From positions 1 through 51,300 of the forward strand of contig JAHDNZ010000045.1 of the NCBI GenBank assembly GCA_018435125.1: DNA of 51,300 bases, read 5' to 3'. Origin of the DNA: Bacillota bacterium (GTDB lineage Bacteria > Bacillota > DTU065). The notes below the pieces were generated by a model. That model saw nothing but the letters and a program-made list of their open reading frames with translations, had not been told where the DNA came from and did not search any database. Each line of letters opens with the position of its first letter. Position 1 is the first letter of the stretch. Position numbers and translations under genes: made by a program. Of the stretch, positions 44,645-51,300 are shown in pieces.

Positions 44645-45214
44645 TCATTTTAAGAAAAATTCCTGCAAACTAAAAATGCCAAAGCCAATATAAAGTATGG
44701 AGGAGACTATCTTTATTGTTTTTAAAGACAGTTTCGAGCTAGCTATACGGCCAATAACTAAAGATAACAAGTTAGCAAGGAGCATAGCCAACACAGCACC
44801 TAAGAAGGTTGCCAAGAAGTTTTTATTTTGACTAGCTAGTACAATACAGGTAATTTGGGTTTTATCGCCTAACTCACCTAAAGTATATAAGGTGAATACT
44901 TTCCAAAAGGGATTTACAGGGTAGCTCCTTACAGCAGCTTCTTCAGTAGCATCGGGCTTTTCAAACAGAGTTTTAAGACCCATACCTATAAAAAGAACAC
45001 CAGCAAAGAGATTAATTAACTCAAGAGGTATTGCCTCACCAATACAAAAACCTAAAGTGGCAGCTAACAGTTGAGTTAATATAATAGCAGAAATAATGCC
45101 CAAAAGCATTGGCATTAATGGATATTTTGTGGCCATAGCTAAAACGAGTAATTGAGACTTGTCCCCTGCTTCGGCAGCAAAAATTAATCCAAGTGCTTGT
45201 AAAAATGCCTGCAT
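44645..45214 (-). CDS. TMEM165/GDT1-family manganese exporter
   Basis: A 189-residue membrane protein with six hydrophobic segments arranged as two halves. Each half carries the family signature E-x-G-D-K-(S/T): EAGDKSQLL and ELGDKTQIT. Members move Mn2+ (or Ca2+) out of the cell in exchange for protons. The gene lies behind a yybP-ykoY riboswitch, which is switched by Mn2+, so export of manganese when it is in excess is well supported. The start at 45214 has GGGAGGAT upstream. It is monocistronic. Confidence 0.92.
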   Translation of the reverse strand: MQAFLQALGLIFAAEAGDKSQLLVLAMATKYPLMPMLLGIISAIILTQLLAATLGFCIGEAIPLELINLFAGVLFIGMGLKTLFEKPDATEEAAVRSYPVNPFWKVFTLYTLGELGDKTQITCIVLASQNKNFLATFLGAVLAMLLANLLSLVIGRIASSKLSLKTIKIVSSILYIGFGIFSLQEFFLK

Positions 45215-45244
45215 AATAATCCTCCCAAATCAAAGTAATAAAAA

Positions 45245-45351
45245 AGACCTTTAACAGGTTTACCTGTTAAAGGTCTCGCAAACCAAATAGTGGTGTCAGA
45301 GCCAGGACTAGGTCCAGGATGTTGACTCTGCCTAAGATGCTACTCCCCTTT
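45245..45351 (-). promoter_or_regulatory. yybP-ykoY manganese riboswitch with terminator
   Basis: On the minus strand the leader begins AAAGGGGAGTAGC (from 45351) and its aptamer closes at GAGACCTTT (to 45269). Between these are GGCAGAGTCAACATCC and CTGGCTCTGACACC, the features of the yybP-ykoY class. The closing strand is also the 5' arm of a perfect terminator, AGACCTTTAACAGG with CCTGTTAAAGGTCT, then TTTTT. Mn2+ binding would hold the aptamer, break the terminator and turn on the exporter. Confidence 0.9.
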
Positions 45352-45359
45352 ATATGTTT

Positions 45360-45388
45360 ATTATAATGGTTTTGTGAGCTTTAGTAAA
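45360..45388 (-). promoter_or_regulatory. Promoter of the Mn exporter leader
   Basis: On the minus strand TTTACT (45388-45383) and TATAAT (45365-45360) are 17 bases apart, just upstream of the riboswitch. Confidence 0.65.
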
Positions 45389-45687
45389 TATAAAAAAGTA
45401 AGTTATTAAGATATCAGAACTTTTCATAACTTTTTAAAGGCTAGCATAGCGGTTTATAAAGATACTATTACATTGAGATTAAACAATAATTGCCTAAGCA
45501 AACAGCTGCAAAAATATTAGGGGAAGTCTCCGAAATAATAGTTGTTAACTTTAGGTTGTTCGGGTAACCAGCTTGAAACTCAATAGTCATAGATTTATGC
45601 TGCAAGGCAGGATATCCGCTTTATTAGTTTAAATAACCTTTAAGCGAAGGAGTGGGTATCCTTGAGCCGTGTGAGGATTGAAGTAAC
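45389..45687. other. Leader region before the sigma factor gene
   Basis: No gene is seen. Near the end, an imperfect hairpin (about 45610-45660) pairs GGATATCC with GGGTATCC, and CGCTT with AAGCG. It could form in the mRNA upstream of the ribosome binding site (about 45675). No known riboswitch is recognised. Confidence 0.35.
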
Positions 45688-46350
45688 ATGACAAGGACAT
45701 TAGTAGAAGACAAGCTCTTGATTGAAAAAGCCAAAAGGGGTAATAAAGACGCTGTTAACTCACTTGTTGAAAACTATGCTGATTATACTCAAAAGTCAGT
45801 CCTCAAAATCTTGCACAAAATGCACAGACAAGGGAAATATATTACAGACACCTACCGAAGTAACGGCGATGTTATAGCTGATATTGAAGAAGATTCATGG
45901 GCAATAACCCATGATGTTCTAGTTAAAGCTATGAAATCAATCGGTAGTTTTGAGGGCCGCTCCAAGTTTTCAACTTGGTTGTGGGTAATTGCCGAAAACC
46001 ATATAAAAACATTAATGGTTAAACGAGGAAGAAAGAAAAGTAAACTTTTCTTGCAACAGTCTGAAACTGACGATATTACTGCCGGTATTATAGAGGCTGC
46101 TGGGGCAACTGCTGATAGTTTTGTTGAAGACTATGAAGATAAAGAGACAATGAGTAAAGTATTAAGGATTTTATATGCAGACGATTTTAACTCTGATCAA
46201 CGTGATGCCATTTTATACTTTTTTGTCCAAGAGTTAGATCAAAAAACAATTTCTGAGATAACCGGAGCTAAAGTCGGTACAGTAAAAAAACGCATTCATG
46301 ATGGCCTTAAAAAATTAAGGCAAAAACTAGCCGAAGAAGGTCTCTTATGA
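45688..46350 (+). CDS. ECF-like sigma-70 family sigma factor
   Basis: A 220-residue alternative sigma factor. Region 2 (about 25-120) contains SFEGRSKFSTWLWVIAENHIKTL, a typical ECF-type promoter-melting and recognition block. Region 4 (about 150-215) has SDQRDAILYFFVQELDQKTI with GAKVGTVKKRIHDGLKKLR. A longer than usual region 2 linker and the acidic stretch EEDSW are unusual. The next gene begins right after it and encodes a probable anti-sigma factor, so it is likely to be held inactive until a signal. Confidence 0.88.
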   Translation: MTRTLVEDKLLIEKAKRGNKDAVNSLVENYADYTQKSVLKILHKMHRQGKYITDTYRSNGDVIADIEEDSWAITHDVLVKAMKSIGSFEGRSKFSTWLWVIAENHIKTLMVKRGRKKSKLFLQQSETDDITAGIIEAAGATADSFVEDYEDKETMSKVLRILYADDFNSDQRDAILYFFVQELDQKTISEITGAKVGTVKKRIHDGLKKLRQKLAEEGLL

Positions 46351-46366
46351 GATGAGGGAGTTGTCT

Positions 46367-46945
46367 ATGAAGAGGAAAGAGCATCTATCAGAGAGTGATG
46401 TTTGTGAGATAGTTACTCGAAAACAAAGCCAATCCAATTGCCTTATGCATGACAAGCATTTATCTCAGTGCTCATTATGCCATAATGAGGTCTCTTCTTT
46501 GTGCAAAACTGTTGCAGCTGTTGAAACAGTTAAATTATCAAGGGATCAAAGACTTAGATTATTAATTAATGAGGTTACCTTAGAGTTAAATAAAGATAGA
46601 CAAAGAAGAAAGGTCAGAATTCCTACAATAGCAGCAGCTTCTGCTTTAATTGCTTTTGGAGTTTACTTTTATGCTAATTTAGATATTTTAGGTATTACAA
46701 AACCAGAAGCAAGTATAATGTCTTCGGTAATTTCTTATTCGTCAAACATTGAAGAGCCAAGGGTCGGTATAAAAACACAGGGTGTTATTATTTCTGGCCA
46801 ACATACCAGCCGTAAAGCTACATCTCAAGCTATTGGTTCATCTGTGTTGCATGAAGGGGAGGAGTATAGTAATGGGCAGAGCCAGAAAAACGGTTTGGCT
46901 GTTGCTTCTAGCTATATTACTAATAGCTACAGCACAAGCTTCTGA
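46367..46945 (+). CDS. Probable membrane anti-sigma factor
   Basis: A 192-residue protein with a cytoplasmic N-terminus that has zinc-finger-like residues (CLMHDKHLSQCSLC), reminiscent of the ZAS fold of ECF anti-sigma factors. One transmembrane segment follows (about 90-108, IPTIAAASALIAFGVYFY), then about 85 outside residues rich in Ser. It starts at ATG 46367 behind GAGGGAG, 16 bases after the sigma gene. The zinc motif spacing is not textbook, so the call rests partly on context. The 3' end overlaps the next gene by 74 bases. Confidence 0.7.
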   Translation: MKRKEHLSESDVCEIVTRKQSQSNCLMHDKHLSQCSLCHNEVSSLCKTVAAVETVKLSRDQRLRLLINEVTLELNKDRQRRKVRIPTIAAASALIAFGVYFYANLDILGITKPEASIMSSVISYSSNIEEPRVGIKTQGVIISGQHTSRKATSQAIGSSVLHEGEEYSNGQSQKNGLAVASSYITNSYSTSF

Positions 46946-47306
46946 TGGTCTTGTAATTAACCATGTAATTACTGATAGAATCATTAAAGCTGAAGATGGT
47001 CTATATATCGGTAAGGTTATTTTAGGTTTTACATTAGGGCGAGCACAGTTTTACACAATAACACAGGTTATGTTAGCTCAGGGATTTTATCAAGGCCATG
47101 TTGTGATAGAAGATCCTGCTGGTAAAACTCTATCTCAGGTTCAATTTGGAGATATTAATGCTGAGAAAGACAATTGGCTGTACTCACTGATAGCTACTTG
47201 GGAAGTAGAGTTTAAACAACCCGGGGTTCACAAAATAGTTATTTATATTAATAAATTACCCGCAGCTTATTTTCCTTTTGTGGTTAAGCAAAAAGCCGGA
47301 CTCTAA
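46872..47306 (+). CDS. Small exported protein in the sigma module
   Basis: A 144-residue secreted protein: signal peptide (about 1-25, KTVWLLLLAILLIATAQAS), then a beta-rich domain of no known family (LVINHVITDRI, VVIEDPAGKTLSQVQFG, HKIVIYINKLPAAYFPFVV). Start ATG 46872 behind GGGGAGGAG is preferred over the upstream in-frame ATG, which has no good site. The gene overlaps the anti-sigma gene in another frame. It could be the signal sensor or the target of the sigma pair. A terminator follows. Confidence 0.65.
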   Translation: MGRARKTVWLLLLAILLIATAQASDGLVINHVITDRIIKAEDGLYIGKVILGFTLGRAQFYTITQVMLAQGFYQGHVVIEDPAGKTLSQVQFGDINAEKDNWLYSLIATWEVEFKQPGVHKIVIYINKLPAAYFPFVVKQKAGL

Positions 47307-47331
47307 TTTAGACAGGCTCTAAAATAAAAGT

Positions 47332-47381
47332 AGCCCAATTAAACTTTTAATATAAGAGTTAATTGGGCTTATTGATTTTTG
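47332..47381 (+). terminator. Terminator of the sigma operon
   Basis: AGCCCAATTAA and TTAATTGGGCT pair, with a T-rich tail (ATTGATTTTT) a few bases further on. Confidence 0.7.
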
Positions 47382-47451
47382 GGAAGACAATTAATAATAT
47401 CTTCTTCAGGTTTAACTCTAACATTGCCTTAAATAAATAAATTAAAAAGGG

Positions 47452-47475
47452 AAAAGGCAGCCTAAGCTGCCTTTT
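47452..47475 (-). terminator. Terminator of the codY-like gene
   Basis: AAAAGGCAGC and GCTGCCTTTT pair around CTAA. On the minus strand TTTTCCCTTTTT follows. Confidence 0.82.
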
Positions 47476-47503
47476 ATTGACCTAAGTTGTGAAGATAAAA
47501 ATA

Positions 47504-48094
47504 TTAAGTTAGGTTTTTAGGAGCTATTTTGGCAACTTCATCTACTAATTGAGGGTTTGTTACCCTGATAAATGTACCTTTTCTTCCCAAGGAAAACTTC
47601 TGAATAACTTGAGCGGCGCAAAGTTTCTCTAAAGCACTGGCTACAGATGAACGGGATATGTTTAACTTATCAGCTATTTCGGAGGCTACAATTACGCCTT
47701 CTTTGCCATTTAATTCTTCAAGTAAATGTTGAACTGCTACAAGTTCAGCCATAGATAACGAAGATGCAGCAACAACAACTTTCATTTGATCGCTCTTGTT
47801 TGCAATAGCATGTCGACCGATGTGTAATGCGGTTCTTCTACCTAACAATCCAGCGACGGATTCTAATAATACTGCAGCATCATCATCTAAGTGATTGGTT
47901 TTAACTACGATGTAATGAGCAGCATCTTTACCACTATAAACAGGGAATGAAATGGTGCCTGATCTATCAAGAGTCTCCCCAGTGTTCAATTCAACTGGCA
48001 ATTTCAGGACATCCGCTAGTTTAGCGACAACTTCTTCTTCTGGTGCGTCTTCAAGAATTAGTTCATAAACTTCTTTAACACGTTTCAACAACAT
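47504..48094 (-). CDS. codY: Short CodY-family global regulator
   Basis: CodY represses starvation and nutrient genes in response to branched-chain amino acids and GTP. This 196-residue protein has the C-terminal winged helix of the family: SMAELVAVQHLLEELNG, ASEIADKLNISRSSVASALEKL, FSLGRKGTFIRV. The ligand-binding GAF part is clearly shorter than in the 260-residue standard CodY, with the N-terminal 60 residues or so missing. Ligand sensing may therefore be altered. The start at 48094 has AGGGGG eight bases upstream. Confidence 0.85.
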   Translation of the reverse strand: MLLKRVKEVYELILEDAPEEEVVAKLADVLKLPVELNTGETLDRSGTISFPVYSGKDAAHYIVVKTNHLDDDAAVLLESVAGLLGRRTALHIGRHAIANKSDQMKVVVAASSLSMAELVAVQHLLEELNGKEGVIVASEIADKLNISRSSVASALEKLCAAQVIQKFSLGRKGTFIRVTNPQLVDEVAKIAPKNLT

Positions 48095-48691
48095 TATTTC
48101 AACCCCCTAAAACTTAAAACCTGGGTAATTTTAATATTCATTACTATTATACCACATTATGTTTGGATTATAACATCAAATGCACAAAAACATAAAAATA
48201 TTTTCAGGCATATTTATTTTCCATGATTAAGATGGGTAAAGATAAAATATACCAACATTAAAAAAGTAGATAAAATATAGCAGATATTTAATGAAGAAAA
48301 AAGAAAGCAAAACAATAATGCCTCGGTTTGATCAGTCTGTTTTTAAATAAATAGCTTATTTCTAAAATTTCGATTAATGAAACCGTTATCCTTTATTTAT
48401 TCGGGAATATACTTTGTAAAATAAGAAAAATAAAGTCATGGTAAGGTTATAATCTCTACTAGCACTTAATCAAGAGTATAATATAGTAAATTGAATTAGT
48501 ATATCTGTTTTAGGAACAAAGACATATAAAAGACAAGGCAAATAGTAACGTTTAAATTCCGTAAATGAAATACACATATAATATAATACCACATATATTA
48601 AGCGTAAAACATTCCTTGGTAAAAAGTAGATGAGTAAATTTTCTTTGGCAACAAGGTAAAGCGAAATAGAGGCTTGGTTAAGGGCGAAAAA
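48095..48691. other. AT-rich intergenic region, no gene seen
   Basis: About 600 bases with very high A+T and no convincing frame on either strand. The part next to codY holds its promoter. The rest shows several TATAAT-like stretches but no repeat or fold that can be named. Confidence 0.4.
48168..48196 (-). promoter_or_regulatory. Likely promoter of codY
   Basis: On the minus strand TTTATG (48196-48191) and TATAAT (48173-48168) are 17 bases apart. A second TATAAT at 48151-48146 could be an alternative. Confidence 0.45.
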
Positions 48692-48763
48692 ATTGGCAAT
48701 TCAATTCTACTATTGGGCTGCTGGTATAATTAAAATAATACCGGTAGAAATTGAATTGCCAAT
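48692..48763 (-). terminator. Long-stem hairpin ending the GHL10 gene
   Basis: ATTGGCAATTCAATT (48692-48706) and AATTGAATTGCCAAT (48749-48763) form a perfect 15-bp stem, carried on by CTAC/GTAG, and an inner GGTAT/ATACC hairpin. On the minus strand TTTTTTCG follows, so it can terminate the gene that ends at 48780. Confidence 0.75.
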
Positions 48764-48779
48764 AACATATCAAAAAGTG

Positions 48780-50513
48780 CTATTTGGTAGAGATATACTC
48801 AAAGGGCAGACTTGTATAGAGAAGAGGCTGCAAAAGACTCATAAAGCAATTAAGATCATTTATTATCCGCTCTGCTGTCACAGGGGGAAGTAGATTTTCT
48901 CTTTTACAATCACGATTAATACGGTTTATCAATTCTTTGGTCTCATTTAATATAGGTTCTAGCTGACTTACTTCATCTGGGTTATCTGCGCGTAGATCAC
49001 GAGTATCCCAAGGTCTTAAATTAAGAGTTGCAACTTTAAGGGTTATATTTTCGAGCTTAAGCAGATACTCATCAAGCAATTTGGTATCTGTATTGATAAA
49101 TGACTTGAATTCGTTAATTCTTTGTATTAAATCTAAAAGTTGTAAGTTGGCTGCTTTATGTGGGTCACGAAATGTAGGTACTGCGGGTTTGCTCCATGGT
49201 CCATTTTTTAGAACATTATAGTGATAGTATTTCATATTAGCGGTAGAAAATACTGCTTGACCTGTCATGGCAGTATCTTGTCCGGCTTTTAATTGACCTA
49301 ACAGGATAGAATCGTTAAAAAGATATACACCAATTCCGGTATAAATGTAGGTTATTCCAGAAACCGTATTGACTTCGCTTTTAACAGTTGAAGAATATTG
49401 TTCAACTGTTGAACGGTAAGACATTGGTGTCAGAAAGTTAACATGTCTATTTAATGCCCAGTTAAGCCAATCTTGACCCAAATCGTTTTTCCCCCAACTA
49501 TACGGAGAAGCAACAGCTGCTGAGATAAGGAGATTTGGTTTAATAGCTTTAAGTTCATAAAAAGCATGCTCGACAAATTTATTAACGAATTGACTTTTAA
49601 AAACTTTAAATATATCTAGCATACGATCGCTTTTGATATCAAAAGGATCTATTCCAAATAAGTTCGTAAAAAGGTCACGCATAAAGGCATTATAGCCAAA
49701 ATCAGCATCAAAGCGAATATAATCAAGGTGGATACCATCAATATTATAATTTCGGGCTAGTTCTTTTAGCATGTCAATATTATACTCCCTAACTTCCGGA
49801 TTAGCGGGAGAAAGCCAATAATAGCCATTTGCCAAAGTAAATTTATTAGCATTTGTTTTATCCAACCATTCCACCTTATCATTAATAAAGTACTCGGCTC
49901 CATTGTGCAGGGCAAAAACACGAACTAGGGGATGGACTTCTATCCCTCTTTTATGAGCTTCTTCGATAATAATTTTCAGCACATCATCATCTTTGAAAAA
50001 AACTACAAAACGACTTTGCTGAGGGACAATTTTGCTGGGGTAAATTGCAGCCCCATTACCGTAGACATCAGGGAAAATAATATTTACATTGATAGCTTTT
50101 AATTCATCAAGATGACGCGCAACATCTTCTCTGGTGAAAAAACTGTTTATAGTAAAATTGTCAACCCACATACCTCTTGTTTCAACTGGTAGGGATTCGT
50201 AAAAAAGAGGTTCTAATTCTTTTAGGGTGGCTGTTATGTTGCTAACTAACGAGATTTCGGCCTCATATTCCTCATCATTTTCCACCAGGTTTTTTGAAGT
50301 TAAAAGATCTATTTCTAGTGCCTTTATTTTGGAATCAAGCAAGGTATAATCAAGGCGACGCATTTCCAATTTAGCCATATCCAAAGAGTTTTTTAAAGAG
50401 TTAATTTCTGATTCGAGGGCAGTAATTCGAGCAGGTAAAAAACTGGCAGCAATACAAATAGATGTTAAAAGAACTATTAAGAAAAAAAGAAAGACTTGTA
50501 AACTCCTTTTCAC
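48780..50513 (-). CDS. Membrane-anchored GHL10-type glycoside hydrolase-like protein
   Basis: A 577-residue extracytoplasmic protein. An N-terminal membrane segment (about 5-25), then a coiled coil (about 30-90, ALESEINSLKNSLDMAK), precede a TIM-barrel domain of the DUF187/GHL10 family. Family blocks are RGMWVDNFTIN, VNIIFPDVYGNG, IDGIHLDYIRFD and WLNWALNRHVNFLTPMSYR. The C-terminus is again helical. Members are thought to act on cell-wall or surface polysaccharide. The start is GTG 50513, with AAAGGAA upstream. It stands alone on its strand. Confidence 0.87.
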   Translation of the reverse strand: MKRSLQVFLFFLIVLLTSICIAASFLPARITALESEINSLKNSLDMAKLEMRRLDYTLLDSKIKALEIDLLTSKNLVENDEEYEAEISLVSNITATLKELEPLFYESLPVETRGMWVDNFTINSFFTREDVARHLDELKAINVNIIFPDVYGNGAAIYPSKIVPQQSRFVVFFKDDDVLKIIIEEAHKRGIEVHPLVRVFALHNGAEYFINDKVEWLDKTNANKFTLANGYYWLSPANPEVREYNIDMLKELARNYNIDGIHLDYIRFDADFGYNAFMRDLFTNLFGIDPFDIKSDRMLDIFKVFKSQFVNKFVEHAFYELKAIKPNLLISAAVASPYSWGKNDLGQDWLNWALNRHVNFLTPMSYRSTVEQYSSTVKSEVNTVSGITYIYTGIGVYLFNDSILLGQLKAGQDTAMTGQAVFSTANMKYYHYNVLKNGPWSKPAVPTFRDPHKAANLQLLDLIQRINEFKSFINTDTKLLDEYLLKLENITLKVATLNLRPWDTRDLRADNPDEVSQLEPILNETKELINRINRDCKRENLLPPVTAERIINDLNCFMSLLQPLLYTSLPFEYISTK

Positions 50514-50599
50514 TGTATATCAGTTCCTTTCATTCGAAACTTAATAAACTGTTTCTCTGAAAACTAAATCCATTCCTGCTTAGACGTTTTTGATCTTTA

Positions 50600-50634
50600 A
50601 AAAGATAGCCACCTAAAAAGCTAGGTGACTATCT
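50600..50634 (-). terminator. Orphan terminator pointing left
   Basis: AGATAGCCACCTA and TAGGTGACTATCT pair with one mismatch. On the minus strand TTTTT follows. The gene it would serve must lie to the right of it, where the intron now sits. Confidence 0.65.
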
Positions 50635-50727
50635 ATTTGGGTGGGGAACACATATGGTGTTCACTTAATTAATACCCCTTATCACTAATAATAAACATTT
50701 TTCGGAAATATCTAGAACCAAAGGAGT

Positions 50728-50770
50728 AACCCGATATAACCATTGAAATAACATGGTTATGGCGGGTTTT
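50728..50770 (+). terminator. Terminator directly before the group II intron
   Basis: AACCC and GGGTT, with ATAACCAT and ATGGTTAT inside, then TTTTTAT. It ends three bases before the first base of the intron. No gene that it would end is seen upstream on this strand. Confidence 0.75.
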
Positions 50771-50773
50771 TAT

Positions 50774-51300
50774 CGTGTGCTACGCATGGCGATTAACTAG
50801 ATGGTGAAAGTCCGTTATGGGGGTATGTAGCAATCAACCATTAGCTCAAGGCAAGGGTGTCCACCGCGAGGTGGAATCTGAAGGAAGCCAGCGGCAAAGT
50901 TCCGACCTGAGGGACACGAACACTATTAGGCGCAAAACGTGGAGTAAGACTGCTAGACAAGTTGAAGCCCTAAAGCTACACGGACACGTTAGCGTAAATG
51001 GTGCGGGTACATGGAACGAAAGTGAATCGTCTTACCGTGGGAGGCCTCACGGACAAGTGAGAACAGAGTAAGAAACCTGGTTGAAACAAGATTTATCGTG
51101 AGGAGTCAGTAGAAGCCATAGCACTAAAGTGTTCTGATACCAAAGGAAGGGCTGAACCAAAGGCGGTGTGGGTCAATGAAAGTTACTGACAGTGGTAATT
51201 TAAAACACAGACAACTTCGATTTGAAGACTATCTGCAAAGGGTATCTGCGGAACAGAAAGAGTATGCAGAAGTGTGCGTGCCACCTAAGATGACTGAAAA
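50774..51300 (+). mobile_element. Group II intron, 5' part
   Basis: The intron starts with GTGTG, the required 5' consensus, followed by GCTACGCATGGCGATTAAC and TAGATGGTGAAAGTCC, sequences typical of domain I of bacterial group II introns. A structured RNA of about 400 bases precedes the maturase gene. The intron begins three bases after a terminator, the site preference described for group IIC introns, though the class itself is not proven. It runs past the window end. Confidence 0.88.
51176..51300 (+). CDS. ltrA: Group II intron reverse transcriptase/maturase, N-terminal part
   Basis: The frame opens at ATG 51176 and stays open to the window end (41 residues), beginning MKVTDSGNLKHRQLRFEDYL. 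It is at the place where the intron-encoded protein starts in bacterial group II introns. That protein would splice and move the intron. The domain that would prove it, reverse transcriptase, lies outside the window. Confidence 0.7.
   Translation, partial: MKVTDSGNLKHRQLRFEDYLQRVSAEQKEYAEVCVPPKMTE

Noticed and set aside
45470-45687. Possible c-di-GMP or ydaO-type riboswitch before the sigma gene
   Set aside because: No consensus block of either class is present; only a local imperfect hairpin is seen.
48195-48215. CodY box upstream of codY
   Set aside because: The best match to the known 15-base motif has about five mismatches.
48693-48893. Plus-strand frame of 66 residues
   Set aside because: It starts inside the long hairpin and overlaps the end of the GHL10 gene; no ribosome binding site.
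50817-51071. Plus-strand frame of 84 residues
   Set aside because: It lies in the structured RNA part of the group II intron.
1-51300. CRISPR array, tRNA or rRNA genes
   Set aside because: No regularly spaced repeats and no tRNA- or rRNA-like sequence were seen on either strand.

Overview
The window is AT-rich, densely coded bacterial DNA and fits a strictly anaerobic, fermentative Bacillota of the clostridial kind. Pointers are two [FeFe]-hydrogenase-type proteins in an operon ending in rex, a CodY-type regulator, a SpoIIE-type PP2C phosphatase, many GTG/TTG starts behind strong GGAGG-type ribosome binding sites, and NiCo- and Mn-type riboswitches. No rRNA or tRNA gene was seen. A long exported protein with a beta-barrel-like C-terminus would fit a diderm Bacillota, but nothing else here tests that. 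The genus cannot be named from the sequence.

Layout. 1-1.75 kb: the 3' part of an ISLre2-type element that has cut an exported serine hydrolase gene. 1.8-4.4 kb: iron locus (feoA, feoB, a 57-residue Cys-rich protein, and a NifU-type scaffold facing it). 4.7-8.1 kb: an unusual transcription-type protein (four alpha-CTD-like repeats, sigma region 4, HARE-like end) followed by an exported DUF4855 protein. 8.3-11.4 kb: dnaE. 11.5-12.6 kb: CDF metal exporter behind a NiCo-type riboswitch. 13-15.5 kb: tyrosine kinase and Wzz of polysaccharide export, plus a tiny membrane protein. 15.7-20.4 kb: a thioredoxin-fold protein, IS30 and Fic remnants, hpt-guaA and paired chromate-type transporters. 20.6-24.2 kb: HD-GYP sensor, small exported lectin-like protein, Gx transporter with NusG-II partner.

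24.3-29.7 kb: six-gene redox operon (two thioredoxin-like ferredoxins, a PAS-bearing sensory hydrogenase, a PP2C phosphatase, a group B-type hydrogenase and Rex), with a near-consensus Rex operator on its promoter. 29.8-42.4 kb: carbohydrate and surface region, with a DUF6259-type protein, two tandem ABC solute-binding paralogues without permeases, a three-gene exported operon (two-Ig chaperone-like protein, 1056-residue barrel protein, small beta-rich subunit) behind an attenuator-like leader, and a GH38 alpha-mannosidase. 42.8-51.3 kb: CapD/PglF-type dehydratase, TMEM165-type Mn exporter with a yybP-ykoY riboswitch, sigma/anti-sigma/exported-protein module, short CodY, GHL10-type hydrolase, and the start of a group II intron directly behind a terminator.

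The standout observations are: a GMP synthase whose glutaminase half has lost its nucleophile (Cys86 to Gly) and its Gly-Gly-Pro loop; the exported chaperone/barrel/subunit operon; the alpha-CTD/sigma4/HARE protein; and the Rex-controlled sensory hydrogenase operon.
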